Positions 8,761 through 16,997 of a DNA stretch of 64,000 nt are shown piece after piece. The stretch's first letter is position 1. Every line of letters begins with the position of its first letter. Source of the DNA: Oxobacter pfennigii. Its GTDB lineage: Bacteria > Bacillota > Clostridia > Clostridiales > Oxobacteraceae. The stretch covers positions 124,001-188,000 of the forward strand of contig NZ_LKET01000016.1 of the NCBI RefSeq assembly GCF_001317355.1, given 5' to 3'. Both the position numbers and the translations under genes were made by a program. The notes below the pieces were generated by a model. The model worked only from the letters and a program-made list of their open reading frames with translations. It had not been told where the DNA came from and searched no databases.

Positions 8761-10167
8761 ATGGAAAAGCATGATTATAATTTAATGGTTATAGGTGGAG
8801 GCCCGGGAGGATATACAGCCGCCATAAGAGGAGCCCAATTAGGCTTTAAGGTATGCTTGGTAGAAAAACAAAATATAGGAGGTACCTGCTTAAATACGGG
8901 ATGTATCCCGACAAAAGCTTTATATAAGAGTGCAGAAGTCTATAATTCAGTTAAGAAAAGTGAAGAATTCGGTATTTTAAGCCATCATATATCTATAAAC
9001 TGGGAGCTGGTACAGCAAAGAAAAACAGGTATTACCCAAAAGCTTAAGGAGGGAATTCTAAAGCTCATTGAAGCTAATAATATCACCATTATAAATGGTG
9101 AGGCGGAATTTGTCGATAAAAACAGAGTGCTAATAAAGGGTGAAAGCCCAGAAAAAAATCGGATTTCTGCAGACAGAATAATAATTGCCACAGGTTCAAA
9201 AGCATCTAGACCTCCAATTGAGGATGCCGACCTTCCGGGGGTATTAGACAGCAGTTCACTTTTATCAATTGACCATATCCCTGAAAGCCTCGCAATTATT
9301 GGCGGAGGTGTAATTGGAATGGAGTTTGGCGCCATATTCAATGCCTTAGGAAGCAAGGTCACGGTAGTTGAATTTTTGCCGAATATATTGGCACAATTGG
9401 ACAGCGATATGGTAAAGAGGCTTATGCCTATATATAAGAAAAAGGGCATTGAAATATTGACAGGCTCCAGGGTGCTGAAAATAGAGAAAAAACATAAGTT
9501 GGAACTTTTGGTTTCAACAAAAAAAGGTGAAGTCAATATAGAAGCAGATTATGTTTTGCTGTCAACTGGACGCCAGCCTGATCTTGAAGCCTTGAAACTT
9601 GATAATGCTAAAGTTGAATACCATAAAAAGGGCATATTTACGAACAGTTTTGGCGTCACGAATGTTCCTCATATATATGCCATAGGCGATGTGACAGGCG
9701 GTATAATGCTGGCCCATGCCGCAGCTCATCAGGGGATTGCTGCTGTTGAGCATATCGCCGGTTTAAAGCCTAATGAAAATAATGTGGTCCCGGCTTGTGT
9801 CTTTACTTTTCCCGAAATAGCCTATGCAGGCATGACGGAAGATGAAGCTAAATCAAAGGGAATTGTATATAAAACAAGCAGGTTCATGTTCGGCGCTAAC
9901 GGAAAGGCCTTGATATTAGGCGAAGGAGAGGGCTTTATAAAGGTAATTTGCGATGATATGGATGTGCTCTTAGGCGTGCATATTATGGGACCCCATGCAT
10001 CGGATTTGATAAATGAAGGTATCCTTGCCATTGGTATGAAGCTAAAAGCAGAGGATATCATGGGTATAGTGCACCCTCATCCGACATTAGGAGAGACTTT
10101 TTTGGAAGCCGTCATGGGAATTAAAGGTGTATCTATTCACTCGGTACCGGTAAAAAAGAATTTATAA
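8761..10167 (+). CDS. lpdA: Dihydrolipoyl dehydrogenase (L protein)
   Basis: A 468-aa flavoprotein disulfide reductase. It shows the FAD fold GGGPGGYTAAIRGAQLG, the redox-active pair C43/C48 in GGTCLNTGCIPTKAL, an NAD-binding GGGVIGMEFG motif near residue 180, and the C-terminal HPHPTLGE carrying the catalytic His. It reoxidises dihydrolipoyl-GcvH with NAD+. The ATG has no strong ribosome site and sits six bases after gcvPB, so coupled translation is likely. Its position in a gcv operon favours a GcvH-specific role; it could also serve other lipoyl complexes. Confidence 0.95.
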   Translation: MEKHDYNLMVIGGGPGGYTAAIRGAQLGFKVCLVEKQNIGGTCLNTGCIPTKALYKSAEVYNSVKKSEEFGILSHHISINWELVQQRKTGITQKLKEGILKLIEANNITIINGEAEFVDKNRVLIKGESPEKNRISADRIIIATGSKASRPPIEDADLPGVLDSSSLLSIDHIPESLAIIGGGVIGMEFGAIFNALGSKVTVVEFLPNILAQLDSDMVKRLMPIYKKKGIEILTGSRVLKIEKKHKLELLVSTKKGEVNIEADYVLLSTGRQPDLEALKLDNAKVEYHKKGIFTNSFGVTNVPHIYAIGDVTGGIMLAHAAAHQGIAAVEHIAGLKPNENNVVPACVFTFPEIAYAGMTEDEAKSKGIVYKTSRFMFGANGKALILGEGEGFIKVICDDMDVLLGVHIMGPHASDLINEGILAIGMKLKAEDIMGIVHPHPTLGETFLEAVMGIKGVSIHSVPVKKNL

Positions 10168-10184
10168 GGAGGAAGGCCGGGATT

Positions 10185-12833
10185 ATGAATACTTTAAAAA
10201 GAACAGTACTTTATGAAGAACATTTGTCTCTTAAAGCTTCCATGGTAGACTTCGGTGGATGGGATATGCCGGTAAATTATCCTGCCGGAATTGTGGAAGA
10301 GCATTTATATACAAGAAAAAAAGCCGGACTTTTTGACATATCTCACATGGGGAGATTTAAAATTGTGGGCAGGGAGGCGGTGCCATACCTTCAGCATGTT
10401 CTGACAAACAATGTATTAGCACTGGATTTATTGCAATCCCAATACACAATGATTCCCAATGAAAAGGGTGGGGCATTAGATGATGCTTATCTTTACCGCT
10501 TTTATGAGGATGAATTTCTGCTTGTTGTCAACGCATCAAATGCGCAAAAGGACTGGGCTCATTTAACGGAAGAAATTAAAAAATTTGATTGTCAAATGAC
10601 CGATGAATCAAACAGCATTGCTATGATTTCAGTTCAAGGGCCTTTATCGAAGGATATAATAATTGGCATATCCAATGACCCTTACCTTACAGAGCCTGTA
10701 AAAAATGCTCTCAATATATTAGAGCTTGACGGCAAAGAAGTATTAGTTGCCAAAACCGGATATACGGGAGAACCCATAGGTTTCGAGCTCTTTGTAAAGT
10801 CAGATGATGCCGTTCCAATGTGGAAGCTTTTAATGGAAAAGGGGGCCATGCCGGCAGGTTTAGGCGCAAGGGATACCTTGAGGCTGGAAGCAGGATTGCC
10901 ACTATATGGTCATGAGCTAGGACTGGATGTTGAAGGAATTGAGATACCAATCTTTTCCTGCCCCCTGGCTAAATTTGCCGTAAGCTTTGCAAATGTTAAA
11001 GGCAATTATATAGGAAGAGAGGCTTTATTAAAACAATTTGAAGCCTTTCAAAAAATATTAAAAAGAGATTTTTCGGATATAAAAGACTTGCCTAAAATAG
11101 TTAAACCCTTTGCTTTAATTGACAAAGGAATTGCAAGGGCTGGATTTAAGATTTTCAAGGAGGGAAGTGAAGCCGGTTACGTTACCAGCGGCACCATGAT
11201 TCCTTATCTTAAAACCGAAGGCCAGGGCCTAAGCACTAAAATAAAAGAGGAAAAGGCCATGAGGTCAATAGGTTTAGCCCTTGTAAACAGCGATATATTG
11301 ATTGATGATGAAATAGAGGTAGAAATCCGTAGCAATAAATCAAAGGCAGTGATTGTGCCTTATCATTTAAGAGGAGATGCACCTCCCTTTGCCCGTCCCA
11401 TACTTTATGGTGTTACTGAAGAATATACAAGTGACACTTCAGGAGATTATAAAACTAAAACTCTTAATTTAATTGAAAAAAGCCTTAATAACCATTTATG
11501 GAGGCAGGAGGAATGTATTAATTTAATACCTTCGGAGCAAACCCATTCCAATGCCGTCAGGTTGTTATCCGTAACGGATCCGTCCTTCCGATATGCCGAG
11601 CATAAAAAGACCAAGTCCTTTTATGATTATGATATATTCTACTATCAGGGTACAAACTTCATAGATGAGGTGGAACATTTACTGGCATATGAGCTTAAGA
11701 AATATTTCAATTGTTCCCTTGTGGAAAGCAGGCTAATAAGCGGACAGATGGCAAATACAGCGGTTTTCAGTGCCTTGATGGATTTTAAAAACCGTGCCAA
11801 CAGAAAGCGCGATGCAAAAAGGCTGGGCTATGTGATGAACAACCATATAATAAGGGGAGGGCATTTGAGCGCCCAGCCCATGGGTGCGTTGCATGACTAT
11901 ATTGCCATAGACCCTGTTACCGAAAAGGCAGCTATAGTCAATTTCCCGGTTTTAAAGGACAATACCTTTAAAATAGATGCCGGAGAAACTAAAAAGCTTA
12001 TTGACAGATACAAACCGGAGCTCATAATCTTCGGCAAGAGCATGATTTTGCACAAGGAACCTGTTTCGGAAATAAGAAGGTTCATAGATGAGCAAAACAT
12101 AAATACCGTTATAATGTATGATATGGCACATGTTTTAGGGTTAGTAGGGGATTACTTTCAGAATCCCTTTAAAGAGGGCGCTGAAATTGTAACCGGATCA
12201 ACCCACAAGACCTTTTTCGGAACTCAAAGAGGCGTTATTGCAGCAAACTACAGGGAAGAAGAACTAAAGTGGGAACTGTGGGAAACCATAGAAAACAGAG
12301 CTTTCCCCGGAAGTGTAAGCAATCATCATTTGGGAACCATGCTGGGACTTTTAATGGCGGCCTATGAAATGAATCATTTTAAAGATGAATATCAGAAAAA
12401 CATAGTTGACAATGCAAAGTATTTTGCAAAAGCCTTGAAAAATGACGGCCTTGATGTAGCGGGAGATCCTTCGATTTCCTTTACCGAAACCCATCAGGTT
12501 ATTGTGAGGGTGGGCTATGGCACAGGTCCTTTGATAGCAAGAAGGCTGGAAGATAACAACATCATAGTAAACTATCAGGCAACTCCTGAAGAAGAAGGCT
12601 TTACAGCTTCAGGAGCGCTAAGGATTGGTGTTTCTGAAATGGTCAGGTTTGGCTTTGGACAAAATGAATTTGATAAATTAGCAGAATTGATGGCCGACGT
12701 CATTTTAATGAATAAGGATGTAAAAGAAGAGGTTAAAAAATTAAGGAGCTCATATATAGATATGAAGTATTGCTTTACTGACAGGGAAATTGAGAACTGT
12801 ATAAATAAGCTAGGCAGTAAAATTTTTAAATAA
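10185..12833 (+). CDS. Fusion of aminomethyltransferase (GcvT) and serine hydroxymethyltransferase (GlyA)
   Basis: An uninterrupted 882-aa frame with two complete enzymes. Residues 1-~400 are GcvT: MVDFGGWDMPVNY, DISHMG with D51, and GLGARDTLRLEAGLPLYGHE near 225-244. After a short linker (~405-425), residues ~425-882 are a divergent serine hydroxymethyltransferase: LIPSEQ, RYAEH, MYDMAHVLGL and GSTHKTFFGTQRG with PLP lysine K675, then RIGVSEMVRFG near the end. The first half releases ammonia and methylene-THF from aminomethyl-GcvH; the second joins methylene-THF and glycine into serine, or the reverse. Fusion could pass methylene-THF directly between sites. SD AAGGAGG precedes ATG 10185. The frame is clean across the junction, so a sequencing artefact is unlikely. 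It is the last gene of the operon. Confidence 0.93.
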   Translation: MNTLKRTVLYEEHLSLKASMVDFGGWDMPVNYPAGIVEEHLYTRKKAGLFDISHMGRFKIVGREAVPYLQHVLTNNVLALDLLQSQYTMIPNEKGGALDDAYLYRFYEDEFLLVVNASNAQKDWAHLTEEIKKFDCQMTDESNSIAMISVQGPLSKDIIIGISNDPYLTEPVKNALNILELDGKEVLVAKTGYTGEPIGFELFVKSDDAVPMWKLLMEKGAMPAGLGARDTLRLEAGLPLYGHELGLDVEGIEIPIFSCPLAKFAVSFANVKGNYIGREALLKQFEAFQKILKRDFSDIKDLPKIVKPFALIDKGIARAGFKIFKEGSEAGYVTSGTMIPYLKTEGQGLSTKIKEEKAMRSIGLALVNSDILIDDEIEVEIRSNKSKAVIVPYHLRGDAPPFARPILYGVTEEYTSDTSGDYKTKTLNLIEKSLNNHLWRQEECINLIPSEQTHSNAVRLLSVTDPSFRYAEHKKTKSFYDYDIFYYQGTNFIDEVEHLLAYELKKYFNCSLVESRLISGQMANTAVFSALMDFKNRANRKRDAKRLGYVMNNHIIRGGHLSAQPMGALHDYIAIDPVTEKAAIVNFPVLKDNTFKIDAGETKKLIDRYKPELIIFGKSMILHKEPVSEIRRFIDEQNINTVIMYDMAHVLGLVGDYFQNPFKEGAEIVTGSTHKTFFGTQRGVIAANYREEELKWELWETIENRAFPGSVSNHHLGTMLGLLMAAYEMNHFKDEYQKNIVDNAKYFAKALKNDGLDVAGDPSISFTETHQVIVRVGYGTGPLIARRLEDNNIIVNYQATPEEEGFTASGALRIGVSEMVRFGFGQNEFDKLAELMADVILMNKDVKEEVKKLRSSYIDMKYCFTDREIENCINKLGSKIFK

Positions 12834-13042
12834 GAATGATTTTCTATTTCATGAAATGGAATAATGGCATGCAGATTATAAACAATAAAAGAAGGCTGAT
12901 ACGTCTGGGAAAGTATGAGATCCTAAGGTGGAGTTTTGTAAATTTCATGGTTCTATGCTATTATACATATAGTTTCTATCCGCTTTAACAGTTGGTTTTA
13001 TTTCGTTTACTTGAATATTAGTTTTAGAACGGAGGCTTACAT

Positions 13043-13741
13043 ATGGAAAATGGCGCAGCAAGGTTTATTCTAGCTTTTAGTTTATCACTTATGATTATGA
13101 CAATTTTATCAGGGGTTAATTCATTTGCCGCTGCAGATAAATACAATAATTTTAGGGAATTAAGCCTTAATGAAAAGTTAGATACGGATTATAAAATTAC
13201 CCGATCATATTCCAATTCAAATATTGCCGTTATTGCAATCCATGGCGGCAATATAGAAAAGGGCAGCAGCGAATTAGCTTATGAATTGGCTTCCCAGGGC
13301 AATTTTAATTATTATTCTTTTGAAGGAATAAAAAAGGAGGGTAACCTGTCTCTCCACATTACTTCCAACAATTTTGATGAGCCAACTGCCCTTGATATGA
13401 TATCTAAATCAGATACAACATTATCTGTACATGGATGTGCCGGCAAAGATGAATTTACCTATATTGGCGGACTGGATAAAGAGCTGGCCGAAAAAATCAG
13501 GGTTTCTCTTAAAGCCCATGGATTTACTGTTTTGGACCCTCCCCAGCATTTAGCCGGCATATACAAGTCAAATGTCATTAACCTCAATGCAAGAAATAAG
13601 GGAGTCCAGTTGGAAATATCGGCAGGTTTAAGGGATCACTTTCTAAAACCCCATGGCCAAAGGGAAGTATTTGATAGATATATAAATGCTTTATTAGAGG
13701 CTCTAAATACTATTGATAACCAGGAAACCTTGCAAAAATAG
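13043..13741 (+). CDS. Secreted poly-gamma-glutamate hydrolase-like (YjqB/DUF867) protein
   Basis: A 232-aa protein with a signal peptide (residues 1-~31, ending SFA). The mature part has NFRELSLNEKLDTDYKI, AVIAIHGGNIEKGSSELA, SLHITSNNFDEP and TTLSVHGC, the pattern of the zinc-dependent poly-gamma-glutamate hydrolase/YjqB family. The His and Glu of HGGNIEKGSSE are likely metal ligands. It would cut poly-gamma-glutamate outside the cell. ATG 13043 follows GGAGG with a seven-base gap. It converges on a second family member (13897-14784) next to the pgs genes, which supports that substrate. Confidence 0.8.
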   Translation: MENGAARFILAFSLSLMIMTILSGVNSFAAADKYNNFRELSLNEKLDTDYKITRSYSNSNIAVIAIHGGNIEKGSSELAYELASQGNFNYYSFEGIKKEGNLSLHITSNNFDEPTALDMISKSDTTLSVHGCAGKDEFTYIGGLDKELAEKIRVSLKAHGFTVLDPPQHLAGIYKSNVINLNARNKGVQLEISAGLRDHFLKPHGQREVFDRYINALLEALNTIDNQETLQK

Positions 13742-13810
13742 ACTATGAATTTATAGTCTATTTTTACTATCAAAAGCCACTTTCTTATGGAAAAGAAAGT
13801 GGCTTTTGAT
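13736..13810. terminator. Pair of hairpins between two convergent hydrolase genes
   Basis: Hairpin 1 (13736-13746 with 13753-13763) includes the stop codon of the plus-strand gene and continues into T-rich sequence. Hairpin 2 is a perfect 18-bp stem (13769-13786 with 13793-13810). Together they probably stop transcription from both sides. Confidence 0.75.
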
Positions 13811-13896
13811 GATTTCTACTAAACTTCAGCAGTAACCTTGCTGAAAAAATATGGTTTCCTTATGCCTAGCATAGTGACAGTTAAGAATTTGGTCTG

Positions 13897-14784
13897 CTAT
13901 TTTTTTGTTTCTTCTTTAAGCTTGTCTATTAATTCTTTCGGTGAATTGAAGTCGTATTGTAAAACTTCTTTAATGGTCTTATCTATATCAGTATCGGATC
14001 TATTGAATGCAGCATTTTCATTGGCGTTTTGCCTAGCCATAGAAGACGGAGATGCATTGTTGGGATGAGGCTTTAAAGTTTCAACCGCTAAAGGCCAGCT
14101 GCTGCTAAGTGCATTATTTATGTTTGTGACGTATGATTGAAAGTATGCGTCATCCTTTAAAAGCGCATCTCTCATGCCTTTGGATACTGCTATCTGTACT
14201 CCTCCCAGTTTATATGTGTCAAACAATAGCTTGTTTTTGTTAACAATATTACTGCTGAGAGTTCCTGCTATATTCGTTGGAATATAAGGGGCATCCTGAA
14301 CGTTAAAGCCTGCTGCCTGCAGATGCAGTTTTATTAATCTGGCCAGCAGCTGGTTCTGGCCTCCAACGTATGTTAGCATTGCAGTTTCTTCTTTTGTTCC
14401 AATGAAGGAGACTGCTGTATTTGAGTTTTCGATCATGTTTATGGCTGCTGGCTCATCAAATTGTGTTGAAGTTATGTGCAGGTTTAGATTATCAGCTGGT
14501 TTTATACCCTCAAACAGATAGAGATTAAATCCTCCTCTATCAGCCAGCGCAGCAGCCAGTTCAGATGTACCTTTTGCAATACCGCCGCCGTGTACGGTGA
14601 ATATTGTCGTACCGCTATTCTTGTCATTGCTTGTTATTCTATAGTCGACATCTACTGTTTCATTTTCACTTAAGTCTGCAAAATTACGGTAAATTCCCAG
14701 TGAAAATGAAGCGTAAGCAATACCTCCAAGTAAGGTAAGGCAAAGCAAACAAGCGGTTAAAACAACAAAAGTTTTTCTCTTCAT
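13897..14784 (-). CDS. Secreted poly-gamma-glutamate hydrolase-like (YjqB/DUF867) protein, pgs operon copy
   Basis: A 295-aa protein with a signal peptide (residues 1-~25, cleaved after AYA). The domain matches its neighbour at 13043: NFADLSENETVDVDYRI, FTVHGGGIAKGTSELA, NLHITSTQFDEP. A ~60-residue hydrophilic C-terminal extension is extra. ATG 14784 has GGAGGAAT upstream. It lies 68 bases downstream of the pgsE-like gene and probably belongs to the pgsB-pgsC-pgsE transcript. Placed there it could trim or release the polymer in the way CapD/PgdS enzymes do in other bacteria, though it belongs to a different family. The substrate is inferred from context. Confidence 0.78.
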   Translation of the reverse strand: MKRKTFVVLTACLLCLTLLGGIAYASFSLGIYRNFADLSENETVDVDYRITSNDKNSGTTIFTVHGGGIAKGTSELAAALADRGGFNLYLFEGIKPADNLNLHITSTQFDEPAAINMIENSNTAVSFIGTKEETAMLTYVGGQNQLLARLIKLHLQAAGFNVQDAPYIPTNIAGTLSSNIVNKNKLLFDTYKLGGVQIAVSKGMRDALLKDDAYFQSYVTNINNALSSSWPLAVETLKPHPNNASPSSMARQNANENAAFNRSDTDIDKTIKEVLQYDFNSPKELIDKLKEETKK

Positions 14785-14852
14785 TTTTATTCCTCCAATT
14801 CATAAGGGTTGTAAAAAACTTCCGGTTGCATATTACATTTTTCTTTTAATTA

Positions 14853-14978
14853 CTAAGTAAACCTTAATAGCATAAAAGCTATGCCAAGTGAAAAGGCAAC
14901 AACGACTTGAGGGTTTGTATTTTTCTTGCTGGTTTTAACAAAGTATAAGTATTTTTCCTTAAGTGTCAAAGCCTTCAT
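14853..14978 (-). CDS. PgsE/CapE-like small membrane protein
   Basis: A 41-codon frame beginning MKALTLKEKYLYF and ending in LGIAFMLLRFT, with a basic N-terminus and one hydrophobic segment at residues ~26-40. ATG 14978 follows a very strong AAAGGAGGTGAG site that overlaps the end of pgsC. Small single-helix proteins in this place are known as PgsE/CapE and support poly-gamma-glutamate synthesis. The call rests on size, topology and position, as the sequence is too short for a firm family assignment. Confidence 0.7.
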   Translation of the reverse strand: MKALTLKEKYLYFVKTSKKNTNPQVVVAFSLGIAFMLLRFT

Positions 14979-14992
14979 TTTTCTCACCTCCT

Positions 14993-15445
14993 TTAACCAA
15001 TAAACCCTACCGATAGTGTTGCTGCGTAGGTTAAAACAGTCAGTAAGCTTGTACTTGCAATAGTAGGAATAAATCCCTGCCTTTGAATTGTATTCGCTAT
15101 TAATCCTGGGACAACGGCACCCATGGCCGCCAGCCCTATTAAACCAATATATGCGTCCGGAATTATAAAGCTGAGCATATATTTAATAATTATTGCTATG
15201 GCTATCATTGCTGTAATTTTTCTTTTGCCATACAAAATTGTGATTTTTCCGATACCGTATGTAACTATTAAATAAGTCACCAGGCTTATCAGAAATATTA
15301 TTAATAGTGTTTGTGGCTTGTCCATGGTTAATGATAAATATCCCGGCACTACCAATCCTGCCGGCAGAACTCCCGTAAGCTCGGTAAATAGCAGGCTTAG
15401 AATAATTCCTATGATTATTGCCGTATATGTATTTGTTGTAATCAA
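14993..15445 (-). CDS. pgsC: Poly-gamma-glutamate biosynthesis protein PgsC/CapC
   Basis: A 150-aa, very hydrophobic protein with about five membrane helices. The motifs TELTGVLPAGLVVPGYLSL and YGKRKITAMI are typical of PgsC/CapC, the membrane partner of the PgsB ligase. It starts at TTG 15445, with AGGGGG about seven bases upstream; a nearby ATG is in another frame. It follows pgsB by 24 bases and precedes the pgsE-like gene by 14. Confidence 0.9.
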   Translation of the reverse strand: MITTNTYTAIIIGIILSLLFTELTGVLPAGLVVPGYLSLTMDKPQTLLIIFLISLVTYLIVTYGIGKITILYGKRKITAMIAIAIIIKYMLSFIIPDAYIGLIGLAAMGAVVPGLIANTIQRQGFIPTIASTSLLTVLTYAATLSVGFIG

Positions 15446-15469
15446 ATCTCATACCCCCTGAAGCGTTTG

Positions 15470-16657
15470 TTAAGCGCTTTTATATTTGTAAAAAACAATT
15501 GAGTCTTCAGTTATTAAATCAACAAGTTCATCGCCACCGCCATGTATGTTTCCAACTCCATATACCACACGTTCAGAAAAATATTTTTCTATTTCACGAA
15601 AAACTTCAATAGCAGTCAATCCTTCTAAATTCATATACCGTTTTGCCCTTATTTTTTTCTTATTTAAGGCTTCAGTTATTGGCTTAGTGCTCTGGCCCAT
15701 AACTGCCAGTATATCTATGTCCATATTGGGCAATACGTCTTCTGCAAATTGTATTGTCCTGTCAACCCTGTCAGGCCGGCAGTTTACAAGAATCAGATTT
15801 TTGTCTGTGGGATATCCCATAGTTTTAATATGGTTCCATATAAATAAGGTAGAATTTGGATCATTTGCTGCAAAGCCATTGACGAAATAGCCCTTATTCT
15901 TTTGTCCTATGGTATATATTTTTAACGCGCCAGGATCCGGCTCGGCATTTAACATACCTCTTAGGGCAACATCCCTGTCGATATTCAATGCTTCAGCCAC
16001 AGCCAGAGCAATAGAGACGTTTTCAGGAAAAATTACATAACCGAATTTGTCTAAATAGCCATCAGGGATTTTGGAGTTATCTGCAATAATGGTTTTAGAG
16101 TTCCGCTTTTCTGCCATTTTTGTAAAATAGTCATTATATTCGCTGTCTGAAATAATTAAAAATCCATTCTTGGGAATTGTGGCTGTAAAGGATTCAGCTA
16201 TGAAATCTAATGTAGGACCACATAAGTCAAGATGGTCTTCCCTTACATTCACAATTACACCGATATTAGCTTGTACCAATTTTTCCTGGAAAGTAATTTG
16301 ATAATCCGGATTAACTGCCATACATTCGGTTACAAAGGCTTCTGCCCCCAGCATTGCAGCTTCTCTGACAACTGATTTTTGCTCAATGATGTTTGGTCCT
16401 AAAGGGCCTCTTACTATTGGCTTTTCCTCATCTTTATCCCAATATAGTATTCTTGCACTTGTGCCTGTGGTTTTACCCACAACTTTGACTCCTGATTCTT
16501 TTAATATTCCGGTTATCAACCTTGTAACTGTGGATTTACCCCTTGTCCCATTTACATTAACACGGGTATTTATGCTGGATAAGTTTTTGTTATGGTTCAC
16601 CTGCTCAACAACTCCAAGCAATATCACCCCGGCAACCAAAAAAATTACTAAAAACAA
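15470..16657 (-). CDS. pgsB: Poly-gamma-glutamate synthase PgsB/CapB
   Basis: A 395-aa amide ligase of the Mur-ligase-like PgsB/CapB family. One N-terminal membrane helix (residues 1-18) is followed by the ATP loop NVNGTRGKSTVTRLI at ~33-47. Later motifs are KTTGTSARIL, VTECMAVNP, NVREDHLDLCGP and VNCRPDRVDR. It polymerises glutamate through gamma-amide bonds at the membrane with PgsC. TTG 16657 is the start; GGAGGGA is five bases upstream. It is the first gene of the operon pgsB-pgsC-pgsE-hydrolase. No pgsA/capA homologue is in the window. Confidence 0.92.
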   Translation of the reverse strand: MFLVIFLVAGVILLGVVEQVNHNKNLSSINTRVNVNGTRGKSTVTRLITGILKESGVKVVGKTTGTSARILYWDKDEEKPIVRGPLGPNIIEQKSVVREAAMLGAEAFVTECMAVNPDYQITFQEKLVQANIGVIVNVREDHLDLCGPTLDFIAESFTATIPKNGFLIISDSEYNDYFTKMAEKRNSKTIIADNSKIPDGYLDKFGYVIFPENVSIALAVAEALNIDRDVALRGMLNAEPDPGALKIYTIGQKNKGYFVNGFAANDPNSTLFIWNHIKTMGYPTDKNLILVNCRPDRVDRTIQFAEDVLPNMDIDILAVMGQSTKPITEALNKKKIRAKRYMNLEGLTAIEVFREIEKYFSERVVYGVGNIHGGGDELVDLITEDSIVFYKYKSA

Positions 16658-16901
16658 ATTTATCCCTCCTGTTTGCCTTATGGCATATTCGAAAGTTTAA
16701 ATGCCTGATATTTCAAACTTAACCGTCAACTTGAAACAGCGGCACTGGAATAATTATATTTATATATTGTTATCCAGTATTTTCAAATTCTTTAACATTT
16801 ATTGCAGATTTATTAACAATTGCTACAAAATTATATATTTTAGAAAAACCGAGGATATTCTAATAGAGAGGCTGAGCGATGAAATAGAAAAGCAATTAAA
16901 A

Positions 16902-16927
16902 AAGACGAGCTTTAAGTGGCTCGTCTT
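16902..16927 (-). terminator. Terminator between mreB-1 and pgsB
   Basis: A 9-bp perfect stem (AAGACGAGC with GCTCGTCTT) followed on the minus strand by a T-rich run. It lies 70 bases beyond the mreB-1 stop. The rest of the gap 16658-16997 is AT-rich, probably holds the pgsB promoter, and shows no convincing gene. Confidence 0.75.
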
Positions 16928-16997
16928 GTGAATAAGGTAAGTCGTCAGGAAAATCGGGAGTGTTCAGTATCTTTAAGCACCTATAGGCAGGTATGTA

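Noticed and set aside
8985-9536. 183-aa minus-strand frame inside lpdA
   Set aside because: It is a shadow of a clear flavoprotein gene, is Ser/Ile-rich and has no ribosome site.
12834-13042. Riboswitch between the gcvT::glyA gene and the hydrolase
   Set aside because: The segment has a few purine-rich blocks, but I could not fit it to c-di-GMP, TPP, SAM or other common classes.
16701-16931. 76-aa plus-strand frame in the pgsB-mreB gap
   Set aside because: It is AT-rich, runs into the mreB terminator, has no Shine-Dalgarno and no known features.
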